A DNA stretch of 64,000 nt from Angiostrongylus vasorum. Its lineage: Eukaryota > Nematoda > Chromadorea > Rhabditida > Metastrongylidae. This document shows positions 60,456 to 64,000 of the stretch, piece after piece. Made by a program: the position numbers and the translations under genes. The stretch covers positions 186,001 through 250,000 of the forward strand of contig JADANN010000385.1 in the NCBI GenBank assembly GCA_018806985.1, given 5' to 3'. Every line of letters starts with the position of its first letter. The stretch's first letter is position 1. Under the pieces are notes generated by a model. That model was not told the origin of the DNA. It was given only the letters and a program-made list of their open reading frames with translations, and ran no database searches.

Positions 60456-61588
60456 TTAAATTATTTTGTGTGCTTTAGGCGGCGCAACGGCTTGTTCGTT
60501 TTCGCTAACGCGCCGACCTACAGCCGATTTTGCCTGTAATAGTGTCAACACGCATACGATTTCATGCTATTTTTTTCGCTTTTCATCGCTCATAAACGAC
60601 ATCATCATCATCATCACTGTCGTAATCGTCGTTGTTGTCGTTGTCGTCGTTGTTGACACTGATGTCGTCATCGTCTGTGTCCACGTCGTCATCTTTGTCG
60701 TCGTCTTCGTCGTAATTCGTCACTGTCTTCCATTTTCCACAGTGCTTGGCACGTTTCTGAAAAAGTGAGAGAATAACTACTAATTCAATGTCTCGACTGA
60801 ATTACGGCCTTGTCAAGAAATCGAAAATCAGTATTTTTACGCTGTGAAACAGGCGTTTTTTTCTTAGCAACGCCTCGTTGTTAGTGCGACAGTTTTCCAT
60901 CCGCTTCTCATTGTATCGACCTTGCGTTGAGCTACGGAATGGATCACACTCGAGAAACTTTCATAAAACCTTTTTTTAATTTGCGTCGCGAATTATTGTA
61001 TATGTCTCGCTCAGATGTTTTTTCACATATATTAGCTCGTTTTAACTATTTTAAGTCTAGTAGTAATAATGCATGCTACAATCATGGAGCCGAATTTGAT
61101 AGCTTAGTTCCTTGCGTAATAGAAATGAACCCGATCATAGTGTTTTTGTCTCGTAGAATAAAGTTGTTTGTTTCGAAGCTAAGGAAAACATATCACGTCA
61201 AAGCTTTTTTCTTTTGATGAAACTTCCTTTGAAGTCCACATGTTCGTGATTATTGATAGAAGAGGAAATTGATGTGGATTAAAGACTGCCGTTATTGGTC
61301 CATCAGTTTATCAGTTGTGTCTGTCCAAGGAATAGTGATTATGGACAGATTCTATATAGTCAATGCTGTGACGACAGCCGTTTCTCGCGCATATTTCGGC
61401 TGTAACATCATTAATCTGCAGAATCACGTGCGTCAAGAAACTCTAGTGGCAATACTGCACGCGTCGGTCCTCGACTTTCGTCCTCATCGTACTTAGATTT
61501 CGCTCTTGTTCTCCTAAAAATTCTCTGCGAATTCATTCGTACACTACTGTATTATCCATGCCATGCAACGCTTACCATCTGACACCAT
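60456..61588 (-). CDS. Small basic-acidic, probably nuclear protein, five exons
   Basis: Exons in order are 61576-61588 (13 bases, ATG right after CAG), 61456-61513, 60841-60931, 60601-60756 and 60456-60533. All phases agree (1, 2, 0, 0), giving 131 residues plus TAA. The last three exons are the best supported: CATTCCGTAG and CTCACTTTTTCAG acceptors, AGC-GTAAAA donor, and a 67-base final intron ending ACTATTACAG. The protein has a basic stretch NEALLRKKRLFHSKRAK (possible nuclear signal, about residues 43-59), then an Asp/Asn-rich tract of about 40 residues with several DDDD runs, and a short tail ending APPKAHKII. Such acidic tracts are common in chromatin and ribosome-assembly proteins, but no family is identified. 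Exon 2 is also open in another frame (KYDEDESRGPTRAVL), so the first two exons may be wrong. Confidence 0.45.
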
Positions 61589-62038
61589 CTGCCAGAATAA
61601 GTTCAGCTTACGATTTCGACGAAACGAATTTCGTAAGAATCCTATTCTTTTGTACAACAGAAATGCTTTTCTCTCAGTGAAGTCGTATTTTGAGCCATAT
61701 TATTCAGCAATTTATGAAATTAGACTGAAAATGCCACTATCGACTGCATAGGTTAGCTCTGGCTTGAAAGCATTGTCATTGAATACGTGTGTAGGGACAT
61801 AATCAGAGTAGTTCTAGTCCCAAATTTGCTCGTCTAGATAAGTTTTGTCTATTAACTATAAGTTCTAGTAACCCATATGTTGTAATCAGCTCGCAGAACT
61901 GTGTAGGATGTTTTCACAACAGTTTTTTCAACTCTACTTCAGTCATGTAACAGTATTTAAACACGCTTCGCTTCTTTCTCGTTCGCATCGATTATTGTGA
62001 TATTGCTAACAACATTCATCTGGTTTTATTCTTGTTAG

Positions 62039-62189
62039 CATCGAATATTCCACAGAAAATCCGAACGAAACGGCGTCCGCCTCCGATTCGTCGTTGGAGA
62101 TGATCAAGTGTGCTGCGTGTACGCATCCTATTCTCGATCGTTATATGCTTCAAGCTGATGGACGGCTTTGGCACGAAGATTGTCTTAAG
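62039..62189 (+). CDS. LIM-domain exon (first zinc finger), partial gene
   Basis: The exon lies between TTCTTGTTAG and AAG-GTGAAC. It starts with the last base of a split codon and ends in phase 0. It encodes a Ser/Thr/Glu-rich lead (IEYSTENPNETAS) and then the first half of a LIM domain: C-x2-C-x17-H-x2-C, with CAAC, ILDRYML and LWHEDC. The second finger must be in a later exon, not found before 64000. The spacing and the DRY/WHE words are those of the LIM1 of LIM-homeobox factors (LMX, LHX) or LIM-only proteins, which control neuron identity. Which one cannot be decided from half a domain. The upstream exon was not identified; an internal ATG just before the LIM motif (62100) is an unlikely start. 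Confidence 0.8.
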
Positions 62190-64000
62190 GTGAACATTCT
62201 AAAGTCTTGTTGTCAAAATTCGCCATCTCTGATAACATTTTTGTTAAAATTGACTGTGGGCTACAGTGGGGACTTGCCATAATCAATATCACTACTCATT
62301 TATTCCCTAGTAACAATGAAAGATCGAGAAGGAGGGAGTGGATTGATCTCATAAAGATGCACCTTCATGTTTGCGTGCTATTTAAAGATGTAGAAAGTGT
62401 TAAATTTAGCTTATACGACAACTCGTGGTACCATTGTGCAGGTCATTGTTGGCTTCACCCATAACCTTGCTCATCTATTGGGGGTTCACATCAGGTCCAC
62501 TTTCTGAACCTGATATCAGAAAGTGAAAAAAACCTTTACTGAGTTCTGAACTTGTTGGCGGTGTTAGTTCGATCCAACAACGGTATTCGCTCATTTGTGG
62601 TCGCATTGTACTATGTCACATGCCATCGTAGTTTTTCTTTATCAAGATTCTAGAGTTTTGTTTGCTCGAGGTTTGCGTTTATCTTCCATCAATATTCTAC
62701 AACTATTCTGTAACTTCACATATAAAGAATGCGTAACGTCTTTTTTTCTTACTGTATTACGGTAGCGTATTACAGCAATAGAGAGATTATAAGAGCAATC
62801 TACGTGAAAATTTTTTTCAAAGTCGACAATTCTCGATATACTTTCATTACTTTGAGGTATCAATGCATTGATTATAGGTGTTTATTAGAATGTTATTCGT
62901 CGAATTATTTAATTGTTTAATGAAGTTGATAGGACTTGGGAGGGGGCGAAAGCGTTACATTATACCACGATTGCTTTTTATTTCGTTAATGGAACAACAT
63001 TAAATGGCTTGCAAAATCATAGTTTCTTTGCAAGTCCTGGAAATTCACAGTGGAAGGAGCATTAGGGGTTACGCTTTATTAAACCTGCATCAAAATTGCA
63101 GTGAATGTTTGATGCCGGAGAAGTTTTGAGTACTAAAAACATGAGTTGTAATAGAGAAAAGAAGATGGGGGGAAAATTCGAAATGATTAGAAAACGGGGT
63201 TAGCAGAAAGTAGAATAGGCTTTCCACGCTCTCTAAATACATGACTTTAGCCTTAGTTATATACCTTTTTGCGTTTTTAGATATCCTGTAAGAATTTTGA
63301 AGAGACTCCTAAAAGTTATGGAGTGAGAAAAAAACCACATCACTGCCTAATTAAACTATTAAAACCAGTAAAAGCTGCAAAAACTACATGCTAGAGATTT
63401 CCACGTCCATTTTTCAAATTCTCCTCGAAATACTACTGTGTATTTCATATCCTATCATATCATCTATTATAACAAAATTACTATCTAATGCAACCGTATT
63501 TAACGTCTTGTGCAGGGTCCGTGTTGTTCACATAAAAAGAGATAGAATAAATAAAATTGTTGAAGCGAATTATAGTTTTTCCTTGAATGGAATCTACGGC
63601 AATGACTAACCGCTTCTGGAAAGGCTTCTAGTCCTTTAGAAAAAACGGATCCATTAGATCCTTTTTTTAGATTTAATAAATAATCAGGAATGCCTGAAAT
63701 GAGGTTGATCCGCTGACCTGAAACGAAGAGAACATCACCGAGAGTCGGTATGGATCATGTAAAATGTGTTCATTATGTTTCTATGGACTTTATTTCACTA
63801 CCCTAAAAACGTGTTTTACATTAAATTTTTTTTGGAAACTTATGCATTTGCCGCAGTAATGTCTCGTCCTTAAGGTGTGATAAGGACGTTTAGTTGATGG
63901 ATGGCCACGAATCGATATGGCCACTATTAATTGTAATGCACTCGACTCATGTTCTGAATGGAGAACAGAGAAGAAGAGCTTATAAAAAAACCTCAAGGTG
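62190..64000. other. Probably first part of a LIM-gene intron
   Basis: No second LIM finger or homeobox is visible. AT-rich, with no dispersed repeat of families A to C and no strong exon on either strand. Confidence 0.5.

Noticed and set aside
63090..63128. Second LIM zinc finger (TGC AGT GAA TGT, read C-S-E-C)
   Set aside because: There is no acceptor before it and a stop follows six codons later, so the match is chance.

Overview
The window looks like nuclear DNA from a parasitic roundworm, most likely a strongylid (hookworm-like) nematode. The evidence is small exons split by short introns with T-rich CAG acceptors, AATAAA signals, nematode-type protein families, an AT-rich background, and many short tRNA-derived retroposons with long (TA)n runs. 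There are no bacterial operons, CRISPR arrays or intact tRNA or rRNA genes. Species assignment is inference.

Three genes are well supported. At 6.2-11.6 kb (+) a seven-exon gene encodes a 241-residue secreted protein with two immunoglobulin domains, the size and layout of nematode ZIG proteins, plus an unusual three-cysteine tail. At 39.3-46.2 kb (+) exons that share reading phase join a PH-like domain to a large last exon carrying a proline-rich SH3-ligand motif, several YxxP-type tyrosine motifs and two PDZ-like domains; this reads as a signalling adaptor. At 62.0-62.2 kb (+) one exon carries the first half of a LIM domain, probably from a LIM-homeobox or LIM-only regulator that continues beyond the window. 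A fourth, less certain gene at 60.5-61.6 kb (-) encodes a small basic-then-acidic, probably nuclear, protein whose five exons are consistent in phase.

Weaker exon candidates, each resting on open frame plus splice signals only, lie at 4.5, 23.5, 29.2, 31.7, 41.2, 50.7, 53.6, 57.6, 58.1-58.7 and 60.3 kb.

Much of the rest is mobile DNA. A decayed Penelope-like element (19.45-22.54 kb) keeps a YIDD reverse-transcriptase motif and a GIY-YIG endonuclease reading, is bounded by near-1-kb inverted arms, and carries hammerhead-ribozyme-like motifs in its ends. A second copy (32.98-34.70 kb, - strand) abuts the tail of a SINE, and an isolated end sits at 44.6 kb. Three families of short retroposons (called A, B and C here) make up about 27 copies. 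B and C have tRNA-like heads with A and B boxes, B and C share a central palindromic block, and A and C share a 3-prime tail, so they look modular. Long (TA)n arrays sit at the heads of several B copies. The remaining stretches are AT-rich intron or intergenic sequence in which I see no convincing gene.
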